NCBI RefSeq assembly: GCF_022662495.1 | Contig: NZ_JAKPBU010000001.1 | Coordinates: 806,001-870,000 of the forward strand | Reading direction: 5' to 3' | Source of the DNA: Lysobacter sp. M2-1 | GTDB taxonomy: Bacteria; Pseudomonadota; Gammaproteobacteria; Xanthomonadales; Xanthomonadaceae | DNA length: 64,000 nucleotides | In this document: positions 63,832 through 64,000 of the stretch, piece after piece | Position numbering within the stretch: position 1 is the first letter of the stretch | Layout of the letters: the number at the start of each line of letters is the position of its first letter | Program-made: the position numbers and the translations under genes | Notes under the pieces: generated by a model | Seen by the model: only the letters and a program-made list of their open reading frames with translations | The model's database searches: none | What the model was told of the DNA's origin: nothing

Positions 63832-64000
63832 CTGCGCACGATACCGAAGCCGAATGGAGCCGGGCACCCAATCGCGCCGCGACCTGCGTTCCGACGCGAT
63901 CGGGCCCGGGCCGCCGCGGCGGGCCAGGGCGCGCGCCGACCCGGAACGAAGGCTCACGCGCGTTGCGTCCCATCCGCAAGGCCGCCGGTTTACGTCCGCT

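Noticed and set aside
63832-64000. Open frames running to the window end
   Set aside because: They extend the PlsC-like frames upstream without conserved sequence; no gene can be supported without the next bases.

Overview
The window comes from a high-G+C gammaproteobacterial chromosome, most likely family Xanthomonadaceae/Lysobacteraceae (Lysobacter, Luteimonas or Pseudoxanthomonas type). The grounds are an Ax21-family outer membrane protein, an oleABCD long-chain olefin pathway whose OleA closely resembles what I remember of the Xanthomonas protein, GTAG-type REP elements, and the general gene content. I see no rRNA, tRNA or CRISPR. All identifications are from reading the sequence; nothing was searched.

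Layout. 0-2.4 kb: a polysaccharide-type epimerase and glycosyltransferase pair behind a well-matched sigma-54 promoter. 2.5-15.5 kb: the envelope pair pbpC and alpha-2-macroglobulin (yfhM-like), normally neighbours, here split by a visibly more A/T-rich island (about 4,975-9,653) that holds a complete Gabija anti-phage system (GajA OLD-type nuclease and GajB helicase, translationally coupled) and a HEPN-like gene. 15.6-20.4 kb: acyltransferase, arfB, truC, ubiB and ubiJ. 20.5-35.9 kb: the olefin pathway, split into oleA (35.9 kb) and oleBCD (24.2-20.5 kb). The split holds a six-gene membrane-stress module: YjfI/DUF2170, PspA, YqiJ-like, YqiK-like flotillin, a 1,786-residue DUF3686-type AAA+ ATPase and a single-HKD phospholipase D-like protein. 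A strong terminator separates it from oleA, and it has its own promoter region with two operator-like palindromes.

36-50 kb is housekeeping: an M16 peptidase, SDR, BamE-like protein, trmL, Ax21-like porin, gpsA-secB-rhodanese, hemD, hemY, a FadI-like thiolase and conserved hypotheticals. 50-60 kb is a nitrogen-control region: ntrC and ntrB with an NtrC-like site at the ntrB start, amtB, glnK, a TorF-like porin and glnA. glnA has a textbook sigma-54 promoter and two NtrC-like sites 32 bp apart. Downstream of glnA its 3' end is echoed twice. 60-64 kb holds uppP, DUF1232, PEBP, a YheT-like hydrolase and a PlsC-like acyltransferase.

The most promising items for follow-up are: the PspA-flotillin-AAA+-PLD module embedded in the olefin pathway, with a YjfI protein that may be a DNA-binding autoregulator; the Gabija island with its HEPN-like companion; the sigma-54 promoter of the polysaccharide pair; the repeated glnA 3' ends; and REP elements sitting on stop codons.
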